From NCBI GenBank assembly GCA_023663025.1, contig JAMPIC010000001.1, positions 306,427 through 370,426 of the forward strand: a DNA stretch of 64,000 bases. Reading direction: 5' to 3'. The notes beneath the pieces are model-generated. The model had not been told where the DNA came from. It ran no database searches and saw only the letters and a program-made list of their open reading frames with translations. Positions 23,844-31,781 of this stretch are shown piece after piece. A program made the translations under genes and the position numbers. The number at the start of each line of letters is the position of its first letter. Within the stretch, counting starts at the first letter, position 1. The DNA comes from Prevotella sp. Lineage in GTDB: Bacteria; Bacillota; Clostridia; Oscillospirales; Ruminococcaceae.

Positions 23844-24224
23844 ATGAAAATAAATTACGGCGGTCTTAATGTTGATTTTTTATGCTCCGTATTCGGCGAA
23901 TTTGAAAGCGATATACGAAATATTTCTTTGGAATGCGGTGATTTGCCCCACTGTCTGTTCGGAAATTTTTTCAATCCTTTGCTTGCAAAAATGCTGAAAA
24001 GTCCCGATTATTCCGAAAACCCGGCGGTCGGGAAAATATTTGCTTTTTATGAGCGGCTGGCTGAATACGGAGACAATGAAGTAAAAAATCTTTTGCAGGT
24101 TACGCTGCTTGAATATCTTTGGGACGATTTCACGGTTTACACAAGAGCAAACAAATTTATGGGAGAGCATACCCGAAAAATAAATAATGAAATTGAAAAA
24201 TATATGTGTTTTCCTCAAAATTGA
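23844..24224 (+). CDS. hypothetical 126-residue cytoplasmic protein (DUF7674-like pattern)
   Basis: Starts MKINYGGLNVDFLCSVFGEFESD and contains HCLFGNFFNPLLAKML and VGKIFAFYERLAEYGDNEVKNLLQVTLLEYLWDD. The phrase 'F-x3-E-x-L-x4-D-x-E-V-x-N-L-L' followed by LE resembles small proteins grouped as DUF7674, which are often found singly or near polymorphic toxins; that assignment is from memory and tentative. It is AT-richer than asnS. No signal or membrane segment. Ribosome site is weak (GACGGTG). Confidence 0.6.
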   Translation: MKINYGGLNVDFLCSVFGEFESDIRNISLECGDLPHCLFGNFFNPLLAKMLKSPDYSENPAVGKIFAFYERLAEYGDNEVKNLLQVTLLEYLWDDFTVYTRANKFMGEHTRKINNEIEKYMCFPQN

Positions 24225-24264
24225 AAACACAGCGGAAATTTTATTATTAAAGGAATGATTTTTT

Positions 24265-24864
24265 ATGATGACGGTTTTATACACGGTGGGGGACAAGCTG
24301 TACGTCAATTTGACGAACCGCTGTCCCTGCAACTGCACGTTCTGCATAAGGCAAAACGGCGAGGGCGCGTACGGCTCCGACAGCCTTTGGCTTGACCGCG
24401 AACCTGCGGTTGACGAGGTTCTCGCCGAGTTTGAAAAGTACGATATGACGAAATTCAGCGAGGTGGTTTTCTGCGGCTACGGCGAGCCTATGGAGCGGGC
24501 GGAGGACGTGGGCTATATCGGGCGGTACGTCAAGGATAATTTTAAAATTCCCGTCCGTTTGAACACCAACGGGCTGGGGGACAAAATTTGGGGCGAGCCA
24601 ACGGCAAAGGTGCTGGAGGGCGCGGTGGATACGGTTTCGGTGTCCCTTAACCAGTGCGATAAAGAGAAGTACAACGCGGTTACGCGCCCCAAATGGGAGG
24701 ACGCTTTCGAGGCTATGATTTCTTTTGCGGCGGACTGCAAAAAATACGTTCCGCGAGTGATGTTCACGGTGGTGGACGTTATTCCTCCCGAGGACATAAG
24801 CAGGTGCAAGGCGGTTGCCATGTCGCTGGGGATTGAACTGCGAGTTAGGAAATATGACGGGTGA
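24265..24864 (+). CDS. TatD-associated radical SAM protein
   Basis: 199 residues. The radical SAM iron-sulfur motif is LTNRCPCNCTFC (Cys 20, 24, 27), followed by FCGYGEPMERAEDV (the GGE-like SAM-binding strand) and IPVRLNTNGLGDKIWG. Full-length single-domain proteins with this start (YTVGDKLYVNLTNRCPCNC) belong to the family described as TatD-linked radical SAM, often beside or fused to TatD nucleases. Here tatD is 30 kb away. Reaction unknown. AAAGGA precedes ATG 24265/24268. Confidence 0.85.
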   Translation: MMTVLYTVGDKLYVNLTNRCPCNCTFCIRQNGEGAYGSDSLWLDREPAVDEVLAEFEKYDMTKFSEVVFCGYGEPMERAEDVGYIGRYVKDNFKIPVRLNTNGLGDKIWGEPTAKVLEGAVDTVSVSLNQCDKEKYNAVTRPKWEDAFEAMISFAADCKKYVPRVMFTVVDVIPPEDISRCKAVAMSLGIELRVRKYDG

Positions 24865-24871
24865 TTTGATT

Positions 24872-25168
24872 ATGGAAAATAATTTTGCAATTCCCGAAAG
24901 GGTAAAAAACGAAATTGCCGATTACGCAAAAAAATACGGCGTTGAAAAGGTAATACTTTTCGGCTCGCGGGCGAGAGGTACAAACAGCGAACGCAGCGAT
25001 ATTGACATTGCTGTAAAGGGAGGAAATTTCGGCGAATTTTGTTTTGCTGTGGAGGAACAGGTAAATACACTGCTGATGTTTGACGTTGTGGATTTAAATT
25101 CCTGCAAGTCGGACGAACTGCTTTCTGAAATAGAAAGGGACGGTGTGGTCATATATGAAAAAATATGA
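24872..25168 (+). CDS. mntA: MntA-type nucleotidyltransferase (antitoxin of MntA/HepT pair)
   Basis: 98 residues. Minimal nucleotidyltransferase: VILFGSRARGTNSERSDIDI contains the GS-x10-D-x-D catalytic motif (Ser32, Asp43, Asp45), and a third acidic residue lies in MFDVVDLN. In studied type VII toxin-antitoxin pairs MntA adds AMP groups to a tyrosine of HepT and silences it. The next gene overlaps by 14 bases and encodes a HEPN protein with the target motif, which strongly supports this role. Start ATG 24872; an upstream in-frame ATG at 24854 would overlap the radical SAM gene. Confidence 0.85.
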   Translation: MENNFAIPERVKNEIADYAKKYGVEKVILFGSRARGTNSERSDIDIAVKGGNFGEFCFAVEEQVNTLLMFDVVDLNSCKSDELLSEIERDGVVIYEKI

Positions 25169-25550
25169 AAATTTTTGCAAGGCTCTTGAAAACCTTAAAA
25201 TAGTAAAAGGCTTTGAAAAGCCGTATACAATAGTAAGTCTTGCGGCAACGGTTTCCTTGTTCACAATATGCTTTGAATTGTCGTGGAAGCTTATTAAGGA
25301 AATACTTGAATATCACGGATATTTTACGAATGTGACGGGCTCGCCGAAACTGATTATTAAGTCGGCATATCAATGCGGAATGATTGAAGATGAAAGCTGC
25401 TGGCTCGATATTCTTGCGACAAGAAATTTGCTTGCGCATACTTATGATGAAGACGAAGTTGAGGTTGCATTGGATAAATGCAAAGAAAACTACATTAATG
25501 CTTTCGAGGAATTAAAGAAAACCATTGACGAAAACTGGCTGAACACATAA
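25155..25550 (+). CDS. hepT: HepT-type HEPN toxin (nucleotidyltransferase-partner family)
   Basis: 131 residues, all-helical. It carries RNLLAHTY (Arg90-x4-His95-x-Tyr97), the RX4HXY active-site motif of HepT RNases in which the tyrosine is the AMPylation target of MntA. The N-terminal part (FCKALENLKIVKG, LFTICFELSWKLIKEIL) resembles HI0074-type partner proteins of small nucleotidyltransferases. It overlaps the mntA gene by 14 bases, so the two are translationally coupled. AT-rich codon use differs from asnS and the epimerase, suggesting acquisition. Confidence 0.85.
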   Translation: MKKYENFCKALENLKIVKGFEKPYTIVSLAATVSLFTICFELSWKLIKEILEYHGYFTNVTGSPKLIIKSAYQCGMIEDESCWLDILATRNLLAHTYDEDEVEVALDKCKENYINAFEELKKTIDENWLNT

Positions 25551-25575
25551 AATTTATTATAAAGGAGAACTGAAA

Positions 25576-26586
25576 ATGTCAAACGAATTTTACGCAAAAA
25601 AAGCAGACCACAAGGGCATTGAAGCCGTAGAGCTTGCCGCGGGAGGCTACCGCGCCGTCGTCGCTCCCTCTTTGGGAAGCTCAGTGCTTCGGTTCAGGGA
25701 CGAAGAGCGGGGCGTGGAAATTTTCCGCTACAGCGACGGCGTAAGCATTGCGGAGATAATGAACGCTCCCGAAATATGGGGACTTCCCACCCTCTACCTG
25801 CCCAATCGCCTTGACGGGGGAAAGCTCCGCACCTCCGACGGGGAGTACTGCTTCCCCGTAAACGAGGGAAAGTTCGGAAACCATCTTCACGGCTTTGTAC
25901 ATAAGCGTTCCCATGACGTAAAGGCTCTCGCCGCCGAGGACGGCAAGGCTTACGTTGCCACGGTTTACGAATACGATGAAAAGGACTATTTCTTCAACTG
26001 CTTCCCGCTGAAATTTACCTACGAGCTTACCGTGGAGCTGTCCGAAAACGGCTTGAAGCACACCGTATCGATTACCAATAATTCGGAGAAAATGCTGCCC
26101 ATATCCATTGCCACCCACACCACCGTCAACGCGCCTTTTGTTGACGGCGCAAAGCAGGAGAATATCCGTCTGGAAATTCCCGCAGTGAAAAGGATAAACT
26201 TCAACAAGCGCCGCTGGCTGCCCGACGGCACGGTATCCGACCTTGACAAGCATGACAAGGAGTACCTGAAAGGCAAAACGCCCGTCCTCAAAAACATCTG
26301 CAACGATATGTTCGTCGGCGGAACGCTTAAGCTTGACGGGGAGGATTTTCACGGCTGCGTTATGACCGATACGGAAAGCGGCAGGAAGATCTGCTGTGAG
26401 GTCGATGACAAGTACAAATTCTGGATCGTGTGGAACGACAAGGGATTCAAGAATTATTTCTGTCCCGAGCCGATGACCGCGCAGGTGAACGCGCCCAATC
26501 TCGATATCCCGAGGGAGGAAAGCGGCTATACCGAAATCGCCCCGGGTGAAAACTACACGGTTTCTCAAAGATTTTTCGTAAAATAA
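25576..26586 (+). CDS. aldose 1-epimerase family protein
   Basis: 336 residues. Galactose-mutarotase-like beta-sandwich: NEGKFGNHLHGFVHKRSHDV supplies the first catalytic-type histidines (GNHLHGF), SIATHTTVNAPF the second, and FWIVWNDKGFKNYFCPEPMT the glutamate strand (CPEP). Such enzymes interconvert alpha and beta anomers of sugars in the cytoplasm; the exact sugar is not clear. AAAGGAG upstream. Last gene of the co-directional run, closed by the hairpin at 26593-26630. Confidence 0.88.
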   Translation: MSNEFYAKKADHKGIEAVELAAGGYRAVVAPSLGSSVLRFRDEERGVEIFRYSDGVSIAEIMNAPEIWGLPTLYLPNRLDGGKLRTSDGEYCFPVNEGKFGNHLHGFVHKRSHDVKALAAEDGKAYVATVYEYDEKDYFFNCFPLKFTYELTVELSENGLKHTVSITNNSEKMLPISIATHTTVNAPFVDGAKQENIRLEIPAVKRINFNKRRWLPDGTVSDLDKHDKEYLKGKTPVLKNICNDMFVGGTLKLDGEDFHGCVMTDTESGRKICCEVDDKYKFWIVWNDKGFKNYFCPEPMTAQVNAPNLDIPREESGYTEIAPGENYTVSQRFFVK

Positions 26587-26592
26587 ACAAAT

Positions 26593-26630
26593 AAAAACGG
26601 TTTGGAAATAAATTTTTCCAAACCGTTTTT
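26593..26630. terminator. bidirectional terminator
   Basis: AAAAACGGTTTGGAAA (26593-26608) is exactly inverted at 26615-26630, with T runs on both strands. It separates two convergent genes. Confidence 0.93.
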
Positions 26631-26638
26631 ATGTAATT

Positions 26639-27049
26639 TTAAACAGTGTTTTTAAAATAAAGTATCGCTTTCCGAATGTCGCTAAAGGGTATCCATATCA
26701 GCACGACGAGGAAAGCAATTCCCACAACCGCCCCCGCAGCCGCGCTTTTTCGGTTCAGCCAGTCATACCCCGCAAACATTGCGATCACCAGCACAACCAT
26801 AAGAATTGCCGCAATCAGATAATTCCCCGTGGTTCTCAGGCAAAAGCCGAACATGCTCGCGGTAAACCAAAGCATAACAAAATAAAGGGCACAGCTGAAT
26901 ATTTTGAACCAAATCCCGCCGTCGGAATTCACGACCACGTTTTCCATAAGCAAAACCGTGACGACCACCGAAAAAATCAGCTTTAAAATAAATCCTCCCG
27001 GGCTGAAAACCAGAGTTTTCCCCTCATATTTTTCGTTGCAGTCGTTCAT
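26639..27049 (-). CDS. small four-helix membrane protein
   Basis: 136 residues from ATG 27049 with GGGGGAG upstream; the longer frame to 27208 lacks a ribosome site. About four membrane segments (LKLIFSVVVTVLLMENVVV, LYFVMLWFTASMFGFCL, LIAAILMVVLVIAMFAG, AGAVVGIAFLVVLIWIPF). It begins MNDCNEKYEGKTLVFSPGGF, so both ends are probably cytoplasmic. No family recognised. Confidence 0.68.
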   Translation of the reverse strand: MNDCNEKYEGKTLVFSPGGFILKLIFSVVVTVLLMENVVVNSDGGIWFKIFSCALYFVMLWFTASMFGFCLRTTGNYLIAAILMVVLVIAMFAGYDWLNRKSAAAGAVVGIAFLVVLIWIPFSDIRKAILYFKNTV

Positions 27050-27226
27050 AAAAAATCTCCCCCGGCAAACATTTTGTACATTATAGCATTTTTGGCGGAT
27101 TTTGTCAAGTATTCCCGACCGTTCCGTCCCGGGGATTTTCCGGAAAAACGCTAAAGTTTCAAGTCTTTCCGCCGATAATACATATAGGAGAACTTTTGTT
27201 ATAATCACAAAACAGGAGGTCGTAAC

Positions 27227-28153
27227 ATGAAAATAGACGGCGCAAATATAAATTCAGGTTTGGTTTGGAGCAGCGATACCGCTGTGCGCAGGGGAGAAAA
27301 GGTCGATTTTGCAGATCCCGCAAAACCCGCGAACGCGGACAGGTTCGTGCTCAATCTGCCGGCTGCCGAGACCGTTTACAAAAGACAGGAATTTACCGCC
27401 GACGAAAGCATGGGAACGGGCTGCGCTTTCTGTTATACCTACATGGAAAGAACGCTCGAATTTGAAAACGGAGGTAAGCTCACGATTGTTTCGGACAAAA
27501 GCGAGGACGGCTGTTTTGTCATTAACTCCGATAAGGACGGCAGGACCTTCGCGGGCAGCGGAGTTGATATGGACGGTATCTCACGCGCCGTCGAGGAGAC
27601 TTGGGAACGTACCGAAAGATCTCTGGAGCAGGCAGCGGCAAGCGGCAGCCTGTCGGGAACGGTTTCGGGCGGCGGTTTTGCTGCGGGAGGCTCTCTCGGA
27701 TTTGCGGCGCAGGCGTCGCTGTACAGGCATTCAAGCGTGAGAGAAACCAAAGGTGCGGTATCCTTTAAGAACGGCGGGACGGGCGTTTACCGCGAAAACG
27801 CGGTGTCGAGCCGTGAGCTGTACAACAAATGCGCGGTATTTCTCGCGGACGCCTTCGGAGCGAAGAGCGCCGGTCTGGTTCTCGGCGAAAAAGCTTTCAA
27901 CGAGCTTTTCGGCGAACAGGACGGCGGCGGGGAAACGGTTTCCGAAAGCGGCGCGTTGAAACGGGAAAAGCTTAACAGCCGGCTTGACAGTCTCAAAGAG
28001 TTTATGGAAAAGAGCTTAGCCGACGTCCGCCGGAAAGACCCCGGCTGCGGCAGTCTGAAAGCCTTTGCGGATACCCGTCTGAAAATCGGAAAATACAAAT
28101 ATTCGGACATAGTCTCTCTTGCGGAGAAAATGTTCGCCGCCGAAAATGTCTGA
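27227..28153 (+). CDS. 308-residue protein of unknown function
   Basis: Start ATG 27227 after ACAGGAGG; TATAAT at 27200-27205. It begins MKIDGANINSGLVWSS without a signal peptide. Region 70-110 is beta-rich (ERTLEFENGGKLTIVSDKS), region 115-165 is Gly/Ser-rich (SGTVSGGGFAAGGSLGFAAQ), and the C-terminal 90 residues are charged and helical (ALKREKLNSRLDSLKEFMEK). The low-complexity Gly/Ser centre with flanking folded parts recalls flagellar or structural regulators, but I cannot assign it. The next gene follows by 49 bases. Confidence 0.65.
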   Translation: MKIDGANINSGLVWSSDTAVRRGEKVDFADPAKPANADRFVLNLPAAETVYKRQEFTADESMGTGCAFCYTYMERTLEFENGGKLTIVSDKSEDGCFVINSDKDGRTFAGSGVDMDGISRAVEETWERTERSLEQAAASGSLSGTVSGGGFAAGGSLGFAAQASLYRHSSVRETKGAVSFKNGGTGVYRENAVSSRELYNKCAVFLADAFGAKSAGLVLGEKAFNELFGEQDGGGETVSESGALKREKLNSRLDSLKEFMEKSLADVRRKDPGCGSLKAFADTRLKIGKYKYSDIVSLAEKMFAAENV

Positions 28154-28202
28154 ATAAAAGCAGCCGTTTCCGCAGGGCGGCATAAACGAAAGGAAAATCT
28201 GT

Positions 28203-28745
28203 ATGAAGCTGATGTTTGCCTCCGATATCCACGGGGACGCGGAGTGCTGCCTGAAAATGCTGGAGCGTTTCGACGCCGAAAAGGCGGACAGGCTGTTCCT
28301 GCTGGGGGATATACTTTACCACGGTCCGAGAAACGATCTTCCCGACGGCTACGCGCCGAAAAAGGTCATTGAAATGCTCAACGGGCGGCGGGAAAAGCTT
28401 TTCTGCGTGCGTGGGAACTGCGATACCGAGGTAGACCAGATGGTGCTGGCATTTCCTATAATGGCGGACTATGCCCTGCTGTGGCTCGACGGCAGAACAG
28501 TCTTTCTCACCCACGGGCACAAGTTCAATAAGGAAAATCCTCCCGCCCTGAACCCCGGGGATATCCTGCTCCACGGGCACACCCATATCCCCGTATTCGA
28601 CGATGGCGGGGACTTTATCTATATGAACCCCGGCTCGGCGTCCCTGCCGAAAGAGGGCAATCCCAAAACCTATATGGTGTACGAAAACGGCGTTTTCACT
28701 CTCCGCACCCTTAACGGCACGGACGTGAATTGTTACAGACTATAG
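28203..28745 (+). CDS. yfcE: YfcE-type metallophosphoesterase
   Basis: 180 residues, family size. Phosphodiesterase with a dinuclear metal site: SDIHGD (metal ligands), LFLLGDILYHGP, VRGNCDTEVD, THGHKF and LHGHTHIPV form the full calcineurin-like ligand set in order, followed by YMNPGSASLPK, which is typical of YfcE. It hydrolyses model phosphodiesters; the natural substrate is unknown. Ribosome site GAAAGGAAA. Likely cotranscribed with the upstream unknown gene. Confidence 0.92.
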   Translation: MKLMFASDIHGDAECCLKMLERFDAEKADRLFLLGDILYHGPRNDLPDGYAPKKVIEMLNGRREKLFCVRGNCDTEVDQMVLAFPIMADYALLWLDGRTVFLTHGHKFNKENPPALNPGDILLHGHTHIPVFDDGGDFIYMNPGSASLPKEGNPKTYMVYENGVFTLRTLNGTDVNCYRL

Positions 28746-28799
28746 CCGTTTTGTTACCGGACTGTCACTATTTGTCACCGGATTGTTCTCGATATTTTC

Positions 28800-28828
28800 T
28801 TGACATTATTTAAATTTAGTGTTAGAAT
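28800..28828 (+). promoter_or_regulatory. promoter of the Big2 repeat protein
   Basis: TTGACA (28800-28805), 17 bp, TAGAAT (28823-28828), 47 bases upstream of the start codon. Confidence 0.85.
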
Positions 28829-28874
28829 AAGTTTACAACATAAAATAATTCTGAAAGAAACGGAGGAATTCATT

Positions 28875-30617
28875 ATGAAAAAAACCTTTAAATCGCTGCT
28901 CAGCGTTTTTCTGGCAGTATTTATGGTTGTCTCGCTTCTGGCTGTTCCCTCAAGCGCGGCGGCTAAGCTGAGCAAAACGTCCGTGACCGTTACAAAAGGG
29001 TATCAGACCACTCTTACGGTTTCCGGAGCGTCGAGCGTAACATGGTCTACGGGCGACAAGTCCATCGCTACCGTGTCGAAGGGCAAGGTAACGGGCAAGG
29101 CTCCCGGAACTACTTATGTGTACGCCAAAACGGGCAGCACAACTCTTAAGTGCAAGGTAACGGTAGTTGCCGCCAAGATTACGGCAAGCACCTCGGAGGT
29201 GGAGCTTGATTCCGCGGGAGATTCCCAAATCGTCACTCTGACGGTAAAAGGCTCTCACAGCGGTCTTACCATCGGCACGACCAACAAGAGCGTTGCGACC
29301 GCTTCATGGGTAAAGCCCGTTGAATGGGACGGCAACAAGATCAAGGCAAGAATTACCGCCAAGGGCGAGGGTACGGCAAGGATCAAGGTATACCTTAAAA
29401 AGTACTCCTCTACCTGCTACAAGTACATTGACGTTACCGTAGGCGACAGCCTTTATGAGGAAGACGATTCCAATGATACGACAAGCAGCATGAATATCGT
29501 TGCCCTGAGCCAGAGCGTGGCTGTAAACGCCAATAACACAACATCGCTCCAGGTATACAGCACAAATCTCCAGAACCTGAGCTATTCCGTAAACGATACG
29601 AAAATTGCTACCGTCACAGCGGGAACTACTTCCGGCAATTACCGCAACTTTACCGTTAAGGGCATTGCCGCAGGCAAGACAACCGTAAGATTTTACGACA
29701 AGACAAATACCAAAAAATATGTTGACGTAACAATTACGGTAAACAATGACCTTAAGTATTATGAGCTTTATACCACCAAACCCACAACGAAGCTGCTCAC
29801 GACGGATATGATCATCACTTACACGAACGGATCCTATACCACATATTATATGCTGGTTCCCTATAACTACGACCCCGCTTATGCCAATACCGTAGTAGCC
29901 CAGAAGCTCAATAAGTATTCCTATTATGAGGTATACTCAACGCTTCCCGGAAGGATCGCGTCCAATGATACTTACAATGAGTTTACCAATACCAATTATT
30001 CCTATAACTACGGTTCGAGATATGTTCTGCTTCCCGCAAACTACGATAAGGTAAAGCTGAACACTGTTATCGCCAAGTACAACAATAACTACGAATACTA
30101 CACGCCTTACAGCGAGAAGCCGTCCACACTCAATTCATGGGACGACTTCAGAACATGGACTGTTATCAACGCTTCCACAGGCAAGTCGGAAACAAGGTAT
30201 ATGCTCATTCCTTACAATTACGATCAGGAAAAGGTTGAGAAGATAATCAGCGACGACAGAGGCTCGAGCAATGTTTACAGCTATTATACCATTTACAGCA
30301 CATATCCTACCATAAATGCCCAGACCGACAACGTCGTTACCTACACGAAGAACGGTTCATGGAGATATATGGTAGTTCCCAAGACGGGCGTGGACATTCT
30401 CAAGAGAAACGAAGCTATCAAGAATGATACCGGCGTTTATGAGCCTTATGTAATGTATGAGACGTCTCCCACAGCCGACACAACCAAGGGCGAGTATGTT
30501 CTGCCTATGCAGTACGGTTCAAAGATAATTTACGTTCTTTGCAACTACCCGCAGAATTCCACTCAGCACCAGCTTGCATACAACAGTGTAAGCACAGCCG
30601 CTCCCAAGGGAACATGA
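28875..30617 (+). CDS. secreted Big2-domain protein with five tyrosine-rich repeats
   Basis: 580 residues from ATG 28875 after CGGAGG. Signal peptide to about 30, then a Big2 domain (SVTVTKGYQTTLTV, IATVSKGKVTGKAPGTTYVY), a second Ig-like domain (about 100-165) and a third (SMNIVALSQSVAVNANN, KIATVTAG). From about residue 295 to the end there are five repeats of 53-61 residues. Each opens with YYxxYxTxP and most close with Y-M-L-V/I-P-x-N-Y-D, such as YMLVPYNYDPAYANTV and YMLIPYNYDQEKV. The last two repeats are degenerate. No anchor signal, so it is released or held by non-covalent binding. GCT/AAG-rich codons suggest strong expression. Function unknown; adhesion or matrix role is a guess. 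Confidence 0.85.
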   Translation: MKKTFKSLLSVFLAVFMVVSLLAVPSSAAAKLSKTSVTVTKGYQTTLTVSGASSVTWSTGDKSIATVSKGKVTGKAPGTTYVYAKTGSTTLKCKVTVVAAKITASTSEVELDSAGDSQIVTLTVKGSHSGLTIGTTNKSVATASWVKPVEWDGNKIKARITAKGEGTARIKVYLKKYSSTCYKYIDVTVGDSLYEEDDSNDTTSSMNIVALSQSVAVNANNTTSLQVYSTNLQNLSYSVNDTKIATVTAGTTSGNYRNFTVKGIAAGKTTVRFYDKTNTKKYVDVTITVNNDLKYYELYTTKPTTKLLTTDMIITYTNGSYTTYYMLVPYNYDPAYANTVVAQKLNKYSYYEVYSTLPGRIASNDTYNEFTNTNYSYNYGSRYVLLPANYDKVKLNTVIAKYNNNYEYYTPYSEKPSTLNSWDDFRTWTVINASTGKSETRYMLIPYNYDQEKVEKIISDDRGSSNVYSYYTIYSTYPTINAQTDNVVTYTKNGSWRYMVVPKTGVDILKRNEAIKNDTGVYEPYVMYETSPTADTTKGEYVLPMQYGSKIIYVLCNYPQNSTQHQLAYNSVSTAAPKGT

Positions 30618-30640
30618 TCGGCGTTCCAACAAAGTAAACC

Positions 30641-30673
30641 AATCCCCGCTGTAAATGTGCAGCGGGGATTTTT
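30641..30673 (+). terminator. terminator of the Big2 repeat protein
   Basis: AATCCCCGCTG (30641-30651) pairs with CAGCGGGGATT (30660-30670), followed by TTTTT. Confidence 0.92.
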
Positions 30674-30682
30674 ATGGCAAAG

Positions 30683-30716
30683 AAAGCCGTCGGGAAAACC
30701 AATTTCCGACGGCTTT
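30683..30716. terminator. hairpin next to the stop of the coiled-coil gene
   Basis: AAAGCCGTCGG (30683-30693) pairs with CCGACGGCTTT (30706-30716). T runs on the plus side (TTTTGTT) and, weaker, the minus side (TTTCTTT); it likely terminates the rsmD-coaD operon. Confidence 0.75.
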
Positions 30717-30718
30717 TG

Positions 30719-31246
30719 TTATCTTTTTCCGTTTTGTCCGAACTGAAGGTTCTGCCCGGACTGCGGATTTTGCGCAGACGTTTGTATCTGGGGCTGTGCG
30801 GGAACGGTTTTGACCGCTTGTCGTGTTCTCCGTATATCCGCAAGGTTTGACTGTAAACACTCCTCTGTCTTTACGAGAACGCCGTCAATATACTTGTTGG
30901 CGGCATTTTTAAGCTCTCTGGCTTTTCCCTGAGCCTGATTAAGGATATCTGCCGCTCTTGCCTTTGCGGCTTTGGTTATTTCGTCGTTTGAGACAATGAC
31001 CTTTGCCCTGTCCTCGGCGCGGCGGATTATAGCGTCCGCTTCCTTGTTGGCATCTGCCATAATTGACTGTCTGTCCCGCACGATAAGCTTTGCCTGCTTG
31101 ATTTCCTGCGGAAGATTGAGCCGTATCTCGTTTATGTAATCCCTCATCTGATCGCCGTCGATAATGGACTTCTTTACCGAAAACGGCACAGAAGCGGCGT
31201 TGTCCAGCAAATCGTCCATCATATCAAGAATATCGTCAATGATCAT
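30719..31246 (-). CDS. cytoplasmic coiled-coil protein (ATPase B-subunit-like)
   Basis: About 175 residues from ATG 31246; AAAGGA lies 8 bases upstream, while an ATG at 31255 overlaps it. It starts MIIDDILDMMDDLLDNA, then a long charged helix (RLNLPQEIKQAKLIVRDRQS, ADAIIRRAEDRAKVIVS, AADILNQAQGKARELK), typical of stalk-like coiled coils related in look to ATP synthase subunit b. The end is a Gln/Asn/Pro-rich disordered tail with repeated GQN. No membrane anchor. Proteins of this kind commonly follow coaD in Clostridia; role unknown, perhaps division or scaffold. Confidence 0.75.
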   Translation of the reverse strand: MIIDDILDMMDDLLDNAASVPFSVKKSIIDGDQMRDYINEIRLNLPQEIKQAKLIVRDRQSIMADANKEADAIIRRAEDRAKVIVSNDEITKAAKARAADILNQAQGKARELKNAANKYIDGVLVKTEECLQSNLADIRRTRQAVKTVPAQPQIQTSAQNPQSGQNLQFGQNGKR

Positions 31247-31274
31247 TTTTACCATCCTTTCACCATAAGGCGTA

Positions 31275-31781
31275 TTACTTCATTTCTTCGGGTTTTTTCC
31301 AGAGCCTCTCCTTAATGTCCTCAAGAATACTCTGCGGCACAAAGTGGCTGATATCTCCGCCGAAAGCGGCGATCTGCTTCACCACGCTTGACGAAAGATA
31401 CATATTTTCCGCACTGGTGGTGAGAAAGACCGTTTCCGCACCGTCGTAAAGTATCTTGTTCGCCAAAGCCATCTGGAACTCATACTCGAAGTCGGAAACC
31501 GCCCTCAGCCCCTTTATGATAGCGCAGGCGTTCACGCTTTTGACGTAATCGGCAAGCAGACCGTCCCAGATGTCTATTACCACATTGTCAAGATGAGACG
31601 TGACCTTCTCGATCATTCTCACCCTTTCCACAGCGGAAAAGCTGGGGTTTTTGACCGCGTTCACAGAAACCAGAACGATCACCTTGTCGAAAAGCTGCGA
31701 AGCGCGCTGAATAATGTCTCTGTGCCCGAATGTCACAGGATCGAAGCTGCCCGGACAAACCGCTATTCTCCTTTCGCTCAT
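31275..31781 (-). CDS. coaD: phosphopantetheine adenylyltransferase
   Basis: 168 residues, family length. Fourth step of coenzyme A synthesis: 4'-phosphopantetheine plus ATP gives dephospho-CoA. The nucleotidyltransferase motif PGSFDPVTFGHRDII is intact (the T/HxGH type loop), followed by KGLRAVSDFEYEFQMA and LSSSVVKQIAAFGGDISHFVP, all family signatures. It overlaps the end of rsmD by 4 bases (ATGA), the usual Firmicute pairing. Confidence 0.97.
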   Translation of the reverse strand: MSERRIAVCPGSFDPVTFGHRDIIQRASQLFDKVIVLVSVNAVKNPSFSAVERVRMIEKVTSHLDNVVIDIWDGLLADYVKSVNACAIIKGLRAVSDFEYEFQMALANKILYDGAETVFLTTSAENMYLSSSVVKQIAAFGGDISHFVPQSILEDIKERLWKKPEEMK

